From: DAOUAJ01 sp034433615
GTDB taxonomy: Bacteria > Chloroflexota > Anaerolineae > DUEN01
Assembly: GCA_034433615.1 (NCBI GenBank)
Contig: DAOUAJ010000303.1
Coordinates: 1 to 10,463, forward strand
Length of the DNA stretch: 10,463 nucleotides
Reading direction: 5' to 3'
In this document: in pieces, positions 1-7,202 of the stretch
How positions within the stretch are numbered: position 1 is the first letter of the stretch
How the letters are laid out: the number at the start of each line of letters is the position of its first letter
The notes under the pieces: model-generated
Database searches by the model: none
What the model was told of the DNA's origin: nothing
Seen by the model: only the letters and a program-made list of their open reading frames with translations
Made by a program: the position numbers and the translations under genes

Positions 1-1
1 G

Positions 2-145
2 GTGGGGCTGGAGCACATGGATGAGATCGTGGTCTTGCAGGGGGGCCGGATAGTTGAACGGGGGCGGCACGATGAATTGCTGCAGCGGAACGGCCTATAT
101 CGCCGCATGTGGGAGTTGCAGAATCAGGTGCTGGCCCTGGGCTGA
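2..145 (+). CDS. ABC exporter ATP-binding protein, C-terminal end only (probably CydC-like)
   Basis: Only the last 47 codons are present, read in the second frame from the left edge to a TGA at 143-145. The peptide runs from a post-Walker B segment (LEHMDEIVVLQGGRIVERGR) to HDELLQRNGLYRRMW. This is the standard end of an ABC exporter nucleotide-binding domain: an H-loop region, the 'D.I.VL..GRIVE.G.H.ELL' strand-turn, and a final helix. The wording 'VGLEHMDEI..L..GR.VERGRH.ELL...GLYRRMW' is close to what I know of CydC, the subunit of the CydDC thiol exporter needed for cytochrome bd assembly, but other fused exporters end in the same way. The ABC exporter call is firm; the CydC assignment is tentative because no membrane domain is in view. 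The gene converges on the 814-residue membrane protein gene with a 26-base gap in which I see no clear terminator. Confidence 0.85.
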   Translation: MGLEHMDEIVVLQGGRIVERGRHDELLQRNGLYRRMWELQNQVLALG

Positions 146-171
146 GAACACGAGCGTGGGGAGCCTTTCCA

Positions 172-2616
172 TTAACCTTTGGATTCACGCCTCTCGGCAG
201 CGTAGCCCGATCGGCCCAAACCGACAGCGGCCCCCAACGCCAGCGCATAGCTGATCGCGCCTAGCCACAGGACGGCGTTGAACCCCAGGTCAAGGGCCAG
301 CAGCGCGGCGAGCACGGCGCTGATCACCGACAGGCAGCCGTTGACCGCCCACGCCCACCCCGTTATCCCCGGCATCAAGGCCTCCACGCGCGCCAGCCCG
401 GCCGGGAATGGGATCCCCATCAGCACGCCGATGGGGGCGAGCAGGCCGGCCGTGGCCCCCAGCCGCGCCCACAAGGGCCACCCCAGCGTCGCTCTGATCG
501 CCAGGCTCAACACGACCGGCCAAACCACGATGGCGATAACCAGCACCGCCAGCACCGCGCTCAGCCGGGCGCGCCGGGCGAGCAGGCTCCCCAGCCCGGA
601 GAAGAACAGCAACCCCGACAGTACGGCCGCCAGCGCCAGCGTGGGATGCCCCAGGAACAGGATAAACCGCTGCACCAGCGGGATCTCCACCAGCAGAAAC
701 CCCAGCCCTAGCCCGCCGAAGTAGACGAGAGCCCTGACGTAGTCGGCGAAGGCCGACCCTTCGGCTTCGCTCAGGGCATGCTCTGCAACCGTTGGCGTGG
801 TTTTAAACCGCCGGCCTATCGCCAGCGGCAGCACAATCAGCACGACCGAGGCCAGCGCCGTCAGAGCCAGCAAAGCCACCAGGACGAAGTAGCCCGATCC
901 GCCGAAAGGTTGCCAGGTCTGGCCCAACGTGCGCAGGATGGCCGGCGTCTGCGCCCACTTAAAGAAATGAAAGAAAAACGGGCGATCATCGGTCGGCGGC
1001 CACACCGCGAAGGGGTATCGTCGGTAGAAGGCGGCGCGATCCTCTGTCAGCAGCTCAGCGAAGGCGCGCTCGTAGTACGGCTCCGGCAGCCGGTTGATCC
1101 GATTCATCTCGTCAGGTCGGAGGCCCGGCCCGGCCACCAGATCGAAGCGGCGGCTCTCGGTGAAGGCGCGGATGGCGGCCATCTCCGCGTCGGTCGGCGG
1201 GGTGCGGAAGACCAGCAGCGTCATCGTCTGGATGCCGCGGAAGGCCACCAGGTGATCAGCCGGGCGAGCGCTCCCCTCTCGCGCCAGCGCCTCGACCACT
1301 AGCGCCGCCGCCCGCACGGACTCGCTGGGCGGGGTCTGCAACCAGCGGGTAACAGCCAGGATCCCTCGCGGTGCCAGGTGCGCCAGATAATCCCGAAAGG
1401 CCTCTACTGTCAGATCGTAGGTCTCCCCCAGGCTGTAAGCGCCTGAGGTGACCGGCCGATACGGCTCAGACAGGGCGAGGACGATCAGGTCGAACACGTC
1501 AGGCTGGCGGCGCAGGAACGTTCTCGCCTCCTCGGTGACGGTGACGACCCTCGGCTCAGCATAGGGCGAGTGACTCGCGGTGGCGTCCACCGCGCGCACG
1601 ACCAGCGGGTTGGGCTCCACGGCCACCACGGACGATACGCCCGACCGCAGCGCCGCCCATACCTCCAGCCCCCCGCGCGGGCGGATGATCAAGGTTCGTG
1701 CGCCCGGCCGCAGCGCGTAGGCGATGGCCGTGGGCAGGTCGTCCACGAATGACCAGTCCTTCACCTGGTCGGCCAGGACGACGGGGGCCAGGCCGTCGCC
1801 GTCCACCAGGAGCCCACGTTGAGGTGGGATCGCCCCTCGATAGGCATAGCTCAGCCCCGGCAGCGAGCGAATGGCGCTGCTCTCGACCACGTCCACTCGC
1901 GCCTGCGCGTTTTCGGCGTGGAAGACGACGCGCGCATCGGGGAAGTTCAGGATCTGGCTCAGCCCCTTGTAGGGGGAGAGGCGAAGGGCCAGCCATGCCG
2001 GCTGCTGCCAGGCCAGGATCAGCATCACAGCGCCCATCGCCAGCCCGGCCCACCGGAGGGCACGATGCCGCCAGCCGAATCCAGCAGCCGCCAGGCCACC
2101 GACCGCCGCTGAGGTCGCGATCGTGCCCGGCCCGCCCAGCACTCCCAGCAACAGCGGCGCGGAGATGCCTCCCGCGGCTGAGCCGAGCAGATTCGCGGCG
2201 TAGACGCGGTGGGCGCGCTCGGGCGCGGCGGCCAACGCCAAAGCGGTGCCTAACCCGGCGCAGAAGAAGGGAACCGCCAGCGAGAGGAAGTACAGCGCCA
2301 GGAATGCCGCCTGACGACGTTCCCAGGCGATGGTGTACGAGTCAAAGGGGAGCCAGTCGGCGAGCAGGTACCCCCCCAGCGCCGCGCCGGTGAAGAGGAG
2401 AGCGATCGCGGCCAGGCGGCGCGTTACAGGTGGGCGACGCCAGCCGGGGGCCAGGCTGAGCATGGTGCCGCTGGCGCCGTAGCCCAGCAACGCCACGCTC
2501 ACCGTCATGAAGGCGAAGTGGTAGAACTGGGTGATGGCGAAGATGCGCGTGAGCGCGATCTCCAGCAACAGTGCCGCTGCAGCGAGGAGAAACAGGCCCA
2601 GATTGGATGTGAACAC
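172..2616 (-). CDS. Membrane-embedded spermidine-synthase-like protein (814 aa)
   Basis: A large polytopic membrane protein with a central soluble Rossmann domain. Residues about 1-210 hold several hydrophobic segments and open with 'LLLEIALTRIFAITQFYHFAF', a typical start for the fused membrane/spermidine-synthase-like family of Chloroflexota and other bacteria. Residues about 230-555 are soluble. Segment 308-316 (TLIIRPRGG) is the SAM-binding strand-loop in degenerate form, followed by an acidic strand end VAVEPNP (331-337). The expected catalytic 'D..DP' stretch reads LALSEPY (380-386). TDDRPFFFHFF (542-552) is a usual mark of this family just before the C-terminal membrane block (about 575-800). 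The start is GTG at 2616: a GGAGG lies 6 bases upstream and the hydrophobic N-terminus begins at once. Residues 613-621 come from a small inserted repeat (see 757-776). It follows the restriction gene by 41 bases but has its own strong ribosome site. True polyamine synthesis is doubtful because key residues are changed; function is unknown. Confidence 0.85.
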   Translation of the reverse strand: MFTSNLGLFLLAAAALLLEIALTRIFAITQFYHFAFMTVSVALLGYGASGTMLSLAPGWRRPPVTRRLAAIALLFTGAALGGYLLADWLPFDSYTIAWERRQAAFLALYFLSLAVPFFCAGLGTALALAAAPERAHRVYAANLLGSAAGGISAPLLLGVLGGPGTIATSAAVGGLAAAGFGWRHRALRWAGLAMGAVMLILAWQQPAWLALRLSPYKGLSQILNFPDARVVFHAENAQARVDVVESSAIRSLPGLSYAYRGAIPPQRGLLVDGDGLAPVVLADQVKDWSFVDDLPTAIAYALRPGARTLIIRPRGGLEVWAALRSGVSSVVAVEPNPLVVRAVDATASHSPYAEPRVVTVTEEARTFLRRQPDVFDLIVLALSEPYRPVTSGAYSLGETYDLTVEAFRDYLAHLAPRGILAVTRWLQTPPSESVRAAALVVEALAREGSARPADHLVAFRGIQTMTLLVFRTPPTDAEMAAIRAFTESRRFDLVAGPGLRPDEMNRINRLPEPYYERAFAELLTEDRAAFYRRYPFAVWPPTDDRPFFFHFFKWAQTPAILRTLGQTWQPFGGSGYFVLVALLALTALASVVLIVLPLAIGRRFKTTPTVAEHALSEAEGSAFADYVRALVYFGGLGLGFLLVEIPLVQRFILFLGHPTLALAAVLSGLLFFSGLGSLLARRARLSAVLAVLVIAIVVWPVVLSLAIRATLGWPLWARLGATAGLLAPIGVLMGIPFPAGLARVEALMPGITGWAWAVNGCLSVISAVLAALLALDLGFNAVLWLGAISYALALGAAVGLGRSGYAAERRESKG
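757..776. repeat. Short interspersed repeat inside the membrane protein gene
   Basis: The + strand reads CCCTTCGGCTTCGCTCAGGG, with complementary ends CCCT/AGGG. On the coding strand it gives the peptide ALSEAEG (residues 614-620) in the soluble linker between two membrane blocks. I know near-identical 'CCTGAGCGAAGYCGAAGG' stretches as small dispersed repeats in Chloroflexota and some other bacteria, where they often produce in-frame 'LSEAEG' insertions. The linker around it (TTPTVAEH before, SAFADYVRA after) does not look conserved, so an in-frame insertion is plausible. Only one copy is in this window, so the repeat claim rests on prior knowledge. Confidence 0.6.
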
Positions 2617-2657
2617 CGTGGGCCTCCGCTCACGAAGAGACCCGATTGGGGAAGCTC

Positions 2658-3761
2658 CTATCCGACCTCCCGCGTCAAGTCGGCCACAAAGGCACTCATT
2701 GGGCGAACATAGTCCCGCATACCGGGATGCGTGCTGGCCGACTGATAACGTGGGCTGTCGTCAGCGAGGTAAAAGATAGCCCGGTGGCTCCCCATCTCCG
2801 TGAGTTTATCGTCTGAGAGGTCATGGTCAAATGTCAGAACGTGCCACAGGGCTTTGATTTTGTGTCTATTGAGCAAGTCTATGTCTGTGGTGTAAGCTTG
2901 CTTCCACCGCTCTCGAAGAGTTCGTTTGCAGGAGATACCAATGTACCAGCCATCCCTACACTTCACCCAGCGGTCTATTTCCAGACCGGTAGTGAAGTGT
3001 TCAGGCTGTTCGCTCACACGCTCGAACCCAAAGTGCATCAGAATTAGAGATGTGATGCTTTCGACACCTCTCCCCGCCCTGCCTTTGCGTTTCTGTCCCA
3101 CCCTTCGTTCGAACTCTTGGCAGAAGGCGGTTAGAATCAGATTCTCTTCCGTCTCGTCGAGGCCCAGATCAGCCAGATGCTTCCGCAGCAATCCAAATGC
3201 TTGCACAATCTCAGCTCGCTCCGCCGTCATACAGCCATACAAACCTAAATCATCCCAGAGGTTGATAACCGTGGAAAGCCCCGCTTCGCCTCTCGCCTTG
3301 AGAAGTGCTTCTGCAATAGATTTAGCAAAGGCGCGATCATCGCTGGGAATGGCATCAAGGGCTCGCGTGACGGGAACCACCACTCTCTCGCAGGTGAGGG
3401 CGAGAACTTGAAAGTCCTTGGGAGTCAGAAGCCTTTCGGACAGGTCTTCGCACAGTGCTTCAACCGCTCTCACTTTTTTAGTGTGCCCCCAGCGTTTGTG
3501 CAGGATATCCCTGATAGTTCCCATTAGCTCTGTAACGATGACTTCTTCCTTCTCACTGGAGAGCCTAGTCAGACCAGTGTAGATAGCGGTCGCAATTTGA
3601 GCCATGCTGGTTGTATCTGTTCCAATGCTCCCATATTTGTCAGAGGCTATCAACATCCTGGCGAACCAATAAACATTATCCCAGGGGCTCTGGGAAATCT
3701 GGGCGTAATCCTCTGGCGATGCCTCCCGCACTGTTTTGAGCAAGGTTTGCTGCTTGTACAT
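2658..3761 (-). CDS. Putative type II restriction endonuclease of an R-M pair (367 aa)
   Basis: I do not recognise this family by name. The call rests on position (start codon 2 bases after the DNA methyltransferase stop) and on a PD-(D/E)xK-like catalytic core near the C-terminus. That core contains a helix with E234 (GRGVESITSLIL), then GLEIDRWV (259-266) supplying E261 and D263, then the strand WYIGISCK (272-279) ending in K279. The next residues, RTLRERWKQ (280-288), match the 'K....(R/D)RW.Q' pattern seen after the catalytic lysine of several type II enzymes such as EcoRII. The first 220 residues are mostly helical and rich in charged residues, and could hold DNA recognition or dimer contacts. 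There is no signal peptide or membrane segment. Start is ATG at 3761; stop TAG at 2658-2660. G+C is lower than in the flanking genes, which suggests acquisition together with the methylase. Cleavage specificity cannot be read from the sequence. Confidence 0.7.
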   Translation of the reverse strand: MYKQQTLLKTVREASPEDYAQISQSPWDNVYWFARMLIASDKYGSIGTDTTSMAQIATAIYTGLTRLSSEKEEVIVTELMGTIRDILHKRWGHTKKVRAVEALCEDLSERLLTPKDFQVLALTCERVVVPVTRALDAIPSDDRAFAKSIAEALLKARGEAGLSTVINLWDDLGLYGCMTAERAEIVQAFGLLRKHLADLGLDETEENLILTAFCQEFERRVGQKRKGRAGRGVESITSLILMHFGFERVSEQPEHFTTGLEIDRWVKCRDGWYIGISCKRTLRERWKQAYTTDIDLLNRHKIKALWHVLTFDHDLSDDKLTEMGSHRAIFYLADDSPRYQSASTHPGMRDYVRPMSAFVADLTREVG

Positions 3762-3763
3762 TA

Positions 3764-4636
3764 TTATTCAGGCCTCCAGAAATCCAGGAGATACTCGAAC
3801 GTCGTGCCCATCGTGATGTAGTTGGAAGGCCAGCCAAAAATGCCCACCTTGTTGACAATGTTGGTACGGTCCCAGATAATCGTGTTGCGCAATTCATATC
3901 CGACTTTACGCAAAGCTTCTACGACTGCGATATGAAGGGTCACCCGCTCATCCTTCCACCACATGTCTGGAACGTTGATAACGCAGTGAGCTCTGGGGCG
4001 TAAAAGTGGCAAAAGGCCAGCGAAAATCTCGCTCATTACTTGTGAATACTCATCTAAGGTCAGAGTGCCAAGATCGCGAGGGTCCTGGGAGTATTGCTCA
4101 ACTTTCAAATACTGTTCATTCTTTCGAAATCTGCGGCTTTTGTTCAGCCTCTCCCGGTTCAGAAGATTAGCATAAGGTGGCGATGTGAAAATCAGGGTTA
4201 CAGTCTCCAGTTCCAGGTATGTCGAGATATTTCGGGCGTCATCACAAACAGCGATTTGCTTTGTCTCACCCCACAAAGTAGTCTGGGCTAGTCGTTCGTG
4301 ACACAATTGGATGTATTCCGGCTTTAGATCAAATCCAACCGCATTCCGGTTCAGATCGCGTGCAGCTACTAACGTAGTACCGCTGCCAACGAAGGGATCG
4401 AGCACCAGTTCCCCTTTATGTGTGAAAAGGCTGATCACTCTTGCGGCTAAAGAGATGGGGAAAGTGGCCGGATGGATGTTCTTGTCCCGGACGTCACGAC
4501 CCTCGTAGTTGAATTGCCACACTCCCAACTGGCACTTGAGCCATTCCTTCGCGGTGAGGCAATTCAAATGGCTGGGCTGACAGTCGCAAAGCCTCTCATG
4601 GCCTATTTCGATCTTTCGAGTCATCACTGATTCCAT
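3764..4636 (-). CDS. DNA methyltransferase of the N4-cytosine/N6-adenine type (290 aa)
   Basis: Transfers a methyl group from S-adenosylmethionine to an exocyclic amino group of a base in DNA, protecting sites from the partner nuclease. Visible motifs in order: HPATFPISLAARVI (55-68, motif X-like), DPFVGSGTT (80-88, motif I, SAM binding), GFDLKPEYI (101-109, motif II), TSPPYANLL (151-159, motif IV, catalytic), NVPDMW (221-226) and a C-terminal TTFEYLLDFWRP (278-289). SPPY at motif IV is more usual for N4-cytosine enzymes, although N6-adenine cannot be excluded. Motif I precedes motif IV, unlike the common beta arrangement. The size suits a type II enzyme. Start is ATG at 4636; an alternative ATG at 4624 (Met5) is possible, and neither has a clear ribosome site. 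The stop (TAA, 3764-3766) is followed after 2 bases by the nuclease ATG, so the two are probably translationally coupled. Codon use is more A/T-rich than the flanking genes. Confidence 0.9.
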   Translation of the reverse strand: MESVMTRKIEIGHERLCDCQPSHLNCLTAKEWLKCQLGVWQFNYEGRDVRDKNIHPATFPISLAARVISLFTHKGELVLDPFVGSGTTLVAARDLNRNAVGFDLKPEYIQLCHERLAQTTLWGETKQIAVCDDARNISTYLELETVTLIFTSPPYANLLNRERLNKSRRFRKNEQYLKVEQYSQDPRDLGTLTLDEYSQVMSEIFAGLLPLLRPRAHCVINVPDMWWKDERVTLHIAVVEALRKVGYELRNTIIWDRTNIVNKVGIFGWPSNYITMGTTFEYLLDFWRPE

Positions 4637-4838
4637 AGGACACCCGTACCGATCCAGTAACCTCGCTCCATTGAATCATAACTCTATGCTGCCAGGATGT
4701 CAAAGACTGCGCGTGCGGAGATAACGCAATTGCTCGGGCCTGGGCGATTTGCACTTTACGCCGGATGGCAGATTGTGTAGCATTCGTCTGGATAACTGAC
4801 ACCGTACCCTCGCAAATATGTAGGTCCTGGATACCCCA

Positions 4839-4847
4839 ATTATAGCA
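4839..4847 (-). promoter_or_regulatory. Extended -10 promoter for the R-M operon
   Basis: On the minus strand the sequence is TGCTATAAT: a perfect TATAAT (4844-4839) preceded by the TGn extension (4847-4845). No good -35 hexamer lies at 16-18 bases, as expected for extended -10 promoters. It begins 9 bases past the argH stop codon and reads into the methyltransferase gene, leaving a leader of about 200 bases. That leader (4637-4830) holds no gene I can support. Confidence 0.5.
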
Positions 4848-4856
4848 CTATTCCCC

Positions 4857-6233
4857 CTATTCTCCTACTAACGCGCGCGCCTGCGCAATCTGCGCCTCCA
4901 CCGCTGCCCGGGCTGTGCCTCCGGCGCTGTTCCGACGCTCCACCGACCGCTCAAAGTCCCACACCTCCGCCACGTCATCACCGAACAGCGGGGAGATGGC
5001 CTGCAGCTCGGACAGAGGCAGCCGGCTCAGCGGGACGCCTAGCTCATCGGCACGACGCACGGCCCGGCCGACCACGTGATGGCTCTGCCGAAACGGCATC
5101 CCCTTGCGCACCAGGTAATCGGCCAGATCGGTGGCCAACAGATCGGCGGAGAGAGCTGCAGCCATGCGGTCAGGGTGCAGCGTCATGCCGCGCAGCACCG
5201 CCGCCGCCACCGGCAGCGCGACGGCCAGGGTGTCGGCCGCATCGAACAATCGCTCCTTGTCCTCCTGCAAATCGGAATTGTATGTCAGGGGCAACCCCTT
5301 GAGCACCGTCAACAGCGCGGTCAGGTCGCCGATCAGCCGCCCCGTCTTGCCGCGCAGCAACTCCAGCGTGTCCGGGTTTTTCTTCTGGGGCATCAGACTG
5401 GAACCGGTGCTGTGCGCTTCGGACAGGGTGACGAAGCCGTACTCCGCCGTGCACCACAGCGTGAGATCGCCTGCCAGCCGGCTGAGGTGTACGCCCAGGA
5501 TGGCCGCCCAACTCAGAAACTCCAGTATGAAATCGCGGTCGGAGACGGTGTCCATCGCGTTGGGTGTGATGCCAGGAAAGCCAAGCTCCTCGGCCAGCGC
5601 CTGTCGGTCCACGCCGAAAGGATTGCCGGCGAGCGCGCCCGTGCCCAGCGGGCATAGCTCCGCCCGTCGCATGAGGTCGTCCAGCCGCTCGCGATCGCGC
5701 TGCCACATCCAGAAGTAGGCCATCATCCACAGGGCAAAGCGTACCGGCTGGGCGCGCTGGAGATGGGTGTAGCCTGGTATGAGCACATCCAGCCCTTCTT
5801 CTGCTCGCTCGATGGCGGCCCGTTGCAGGTCTATCAGCGCCGCGCGCAGCTCCGAAGCCGTGACCCGCAGCCACAGCCGCACGTCGGTGACGATCTGGTC
5901 ATTGCGGGAGCGCCCGGTGTGCAGCTTGCCCGCGATCTCCGTCCCGATCAGCTCGCCCAGCCGCCGTTCGTTGGCCGTGTGGATGTCCTCATCGCCAGGC
6001 TGGATCGCAAAAGTGCCCGCCGTCCACTCCGCGCGCACCATCTCCAACCCCTCGATCAGGCGATCCCGCTCCGCCTCGGTGATGAGGCCGGCGCGGCAGA
6101 TCGCCCGCGCCCAGGCGATGGAACCGGTGATGTCCGCATCCCAGAGCCGTTGATCAAAGCCGATCGAATGCGTGAAGCGCGCCGCCAGAGGATCTGGCCC
6201 GGCGCTGAAGCGTCCACCCCAGAGTATGGTCAT
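4857..6233 (-). CDS. argH: Argininosuccinate lyase
   Basis: Cleaves L-argininosuccinate to L-arginine and fumarate, the last step of arginine synthesis; a soluble homotetramer of the fumarase/aspartase superfamily. The protein is 458 residues, the normal length. Landmarks: WGGRFS near the start (5-10), HTGRSRNDQ (105-113), GYTHLQRAQP (154-163) with catalytic-region H157, the PLGTGALAGNPFG loop (195-207), and the superfamily signature GSSLMPQKKNPD (277-288) on the mobile catalytic loop carrying the active serine. The ATG at 6233 is chosen although the frame stays open to 6305: MTILWGGRF is the conserved N-terminus, and GAGG lies 7 bases upstream. The extra 24 codons would be translated from the promoter/palindrome region. 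No argG or other arginine gene is adjacent. Transcription probably starts at its own promoter (6311-6339). All expected motifs are intact. Confidence 0.97.
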   Translation of the reverse strand: MTILWGGRFSAGPDPLAARFTHSIGFDQRLWDADITGSIAWARAICRAGLITEAERDRLIEGLEMVRAEWTAGTFAIQPGDEDIHTANERRLGELIGTEIAGKLHTGRSRNDQIVTDVRLWLRVTASELRAALIDLQRAAIERAEEGLDVLIPGYTHLQRAQPVRFALWMMAYFWMWQRDRERLDDLMRRAELCPLGTGALAGNPFGVDRQALAEELGFPGITPNAMDTVSDRDFILEFLSWAAILGVHLSRLAGDLTLWCTAEYGFVTLSEAHSTGSSLMPQKKNPDTLELLRGKTGRLIGDLTALLTVLKGLPLTYNSDLQEDKERLFDAADTLAVALPVAAAVLRGMTLHPDRMAAALSADLLATDLADYLVRKGMPFRQSHHVVGRAVRRADELGVPLSRLPLSELQAISPLFGDDVAEVWDFERSVERRNSAGGTARAAVEAQIAQARALVGE

Positions 6234-6277
6234 GGTATGCCTCGTTGATCCTTGTCTGCTTATTGAACTGTCTTGTG

Positions 6278-6317
6278 TTATGATACCAAATGGTCTATAG
6301 GCCAATTGGTATCATAA
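6278..6317. promoter_or_regulatory. 40-bp palindrome, probable operator of argH
   Basis: Two 20-base arms meet between 6297 and 6298 with no spacer. The outer 12 bases, TTATGATACCAA and TTGGTATCATAA, are perfect complements. Of the 20 positions, 18 pair; only 6290/6305 and 6294/6301 do not. The palindrome covers the argH -10 hexamer and the expected transcription start, the classic place for a repressor site. It does not resemble an ArgR box. The TTGGTATCAT half-site recalls GntR-type operators (TGGT...ACCA), but that is a guess. It could also form a cruciform or an RNA hairpin in the first part of the leader. Confidence 0.7.
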
Positions 6318-6339
6318 TTGGAGGATTAGGGTCTGTCAA
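6311..6339 (-). promoter_or_regulatory. Sigma-70 type promoter of argH
   Basis: The minus strand carries TTGACA (6339-6334), a perfect -35, then exactly 17 bases, then TATGAT (6316-6311), five of six matches to TATAAT. Transcription would start near 6304 and give an argH leader of about 70 bases. The promoter lies entirely between the mutM stop codon (6369) and argH, so argH need not depend on the sigma-factor operon upstream. Confidence 0.75.
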
Positions 6340-6368
6340 AGTCTGGAAATTGTCATGCGCCATCAGCC

Positions 6369-7181
6369 CTACTGTTGGCAACGAGGACAAAAGTGGGTGG
6401 AACGCTGCGCCAGCCGGATGCGTGCGATCGGGGTGCCACAGACCGGGCACGGCTCTCCGGCGTGATGGTAGACCTGAAACTTCTCTTGAAAGCGGCCGCG
6501 GCCCGTCATCGGCGGCCGATAGTCTCTCAGCGTGCTGCCGCCGGCGCGAATGGCCTCCGCCAGGACGGTGCGGATGGCCGCGTGCAGGCGCAAGGCCTCA
6601 CCGTGATCCAGGCTGTTGGCTGGCCTGCGCGGGTCAATCCGCGCCGCGAAGAGTATCTCATCTGCGTAGACGTTGCCGATGCCGGCAATGCAACTTTGGT
6701 CCATCAGCACGGCCTTGATGGGAGATGGACGATCCTGCAAGCGTGCAGCCAGGTCTCGGGGGGTAAACGATCCATCCAGGGGCTCCGGCCCCAGTTTCCC
6801 CACCACTGTGTCCGGGTCGGCCACCAGCCACAGGCGGCCGAACTTGCGTGGATCATTAAAGTGGAGAGCTTGGCCATCGTCCAGGAGGAGGACGACGTGG
6901 GTGTGCCGTTCGGCGGGGTGGTGAGCCGGCAACACGCTCAGATTGCCTGTCATGCGCAGATGAATGATCAGGGTGTCCCCGCCGGCCAGGGACAGCAGCA
7001 GGTATTTGCCCCGACGCGCCGTGTTAATGATCTGCTGATCTTGGATCACTGAGGAGAACGCCTCAGCCGGGGGCTGCGCGATGGCGCCCGGCCAATGAAC
7101 GATGACGCCCACGATGCAGCGCCCCACCAGGTGCGGGCGCAGCTCGCGAGCGATGGTTTCCACTTCGGGGAGTTCGGGCAC
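6369..7181 (-). CDS. mutM: Formamidopyrimidine-DNA glycosylase
   Basis: Bifunctional repair enzyme that excises 8-oxoguanine and formamidopyrimidines from DNA and nicks the abasic site by beta,delta-elimination. The protein has 270 residues, the usual length. The start is GTG at 7181 so that, after removal of the initiator Met, Pro2 is exposed as the catalytic nucleophile: (M)PELPEVET. A GGAGG 7 bases upstream supports this. The frame is open further upstream, but that part lies over the anti-sigma gene and has no family resemblance. Other landmarks: RRGKY (56-60) with the conserved lysine, HLRMTGNL (74-81), NDPRKFGR (109-116), GIGNVYADEILF (167-178, helix-two-turn-helix), and a zinc finger at the end with C245, C248, C265 and C268 and the conserved R260 between them. 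It lies 55 bases after the anti-sigma stop on the same strand, so it is probably the third gene of that operon. Confidence 0.96.
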   Translation of the reverse strand: MPELPEVETIARELRPHLVGRCIVGVIVHWPGAIAQPPAEAFSSVIQDQQIINTARRGKYLLLSLAGGDTLIIHLRMTGNLSVLPAHHPAERHTHVVLLLDDGQALHFNDPRKFGRLWLVADPDTVVGKLGPEPLDGSFTPRDLAARLQDRPSPIKAVLMDQSCIAGIGNVYADEILFAARIDPRRPANSLDHGEALRLHAAIRTVLAEAIRAGGSTLRDYRPPMTGRGRFQEKFQVYHHAGEPCPVCGTPIARIRLAQRSTHFCPRCQQ

Positions 7182-7202
7182 GAACAGACCTCCGGGTGGC
7201 CA

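Noticed and set aside
1698..2393. Long plus-strand frame (231 codons) opposite the membrane protein gene
   Set aside because: Arg/Pro/Ala-rich sequence typical of the antisense frame of a high-G+C gene; no domain, no ribosome site.
2926..3411. Plus-strand frame of 161 codons opposite the restriction gene
   Set aside because: Low-information Ser/Arg/Pro composition and no recognisable fold; the minus-strand frame is longer, abuts the methylase and carries catalytic motifs.
4596..4802. 68-codon minus-strand frame before the methylase, possible controller protein
   Set aside because: GTG start with only a weak ribosome site, no recognisable helix-turn-helix or other domain, and a 41-base overlap with the methylase start; not enough to call a gene.
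5131..5718. Plus-strand frame of 195 codons opposite argH
   Set aside because: Ser/Arg-rich antisense shadow of a fully conserved gene.
6234..6305. Upstream extension of argH by 24 codons
   Set aside because: The extra peptide comes from the promoter and palindrome; MTILWGGRF at 6233 is the family N-terminus and has a ribosome site.
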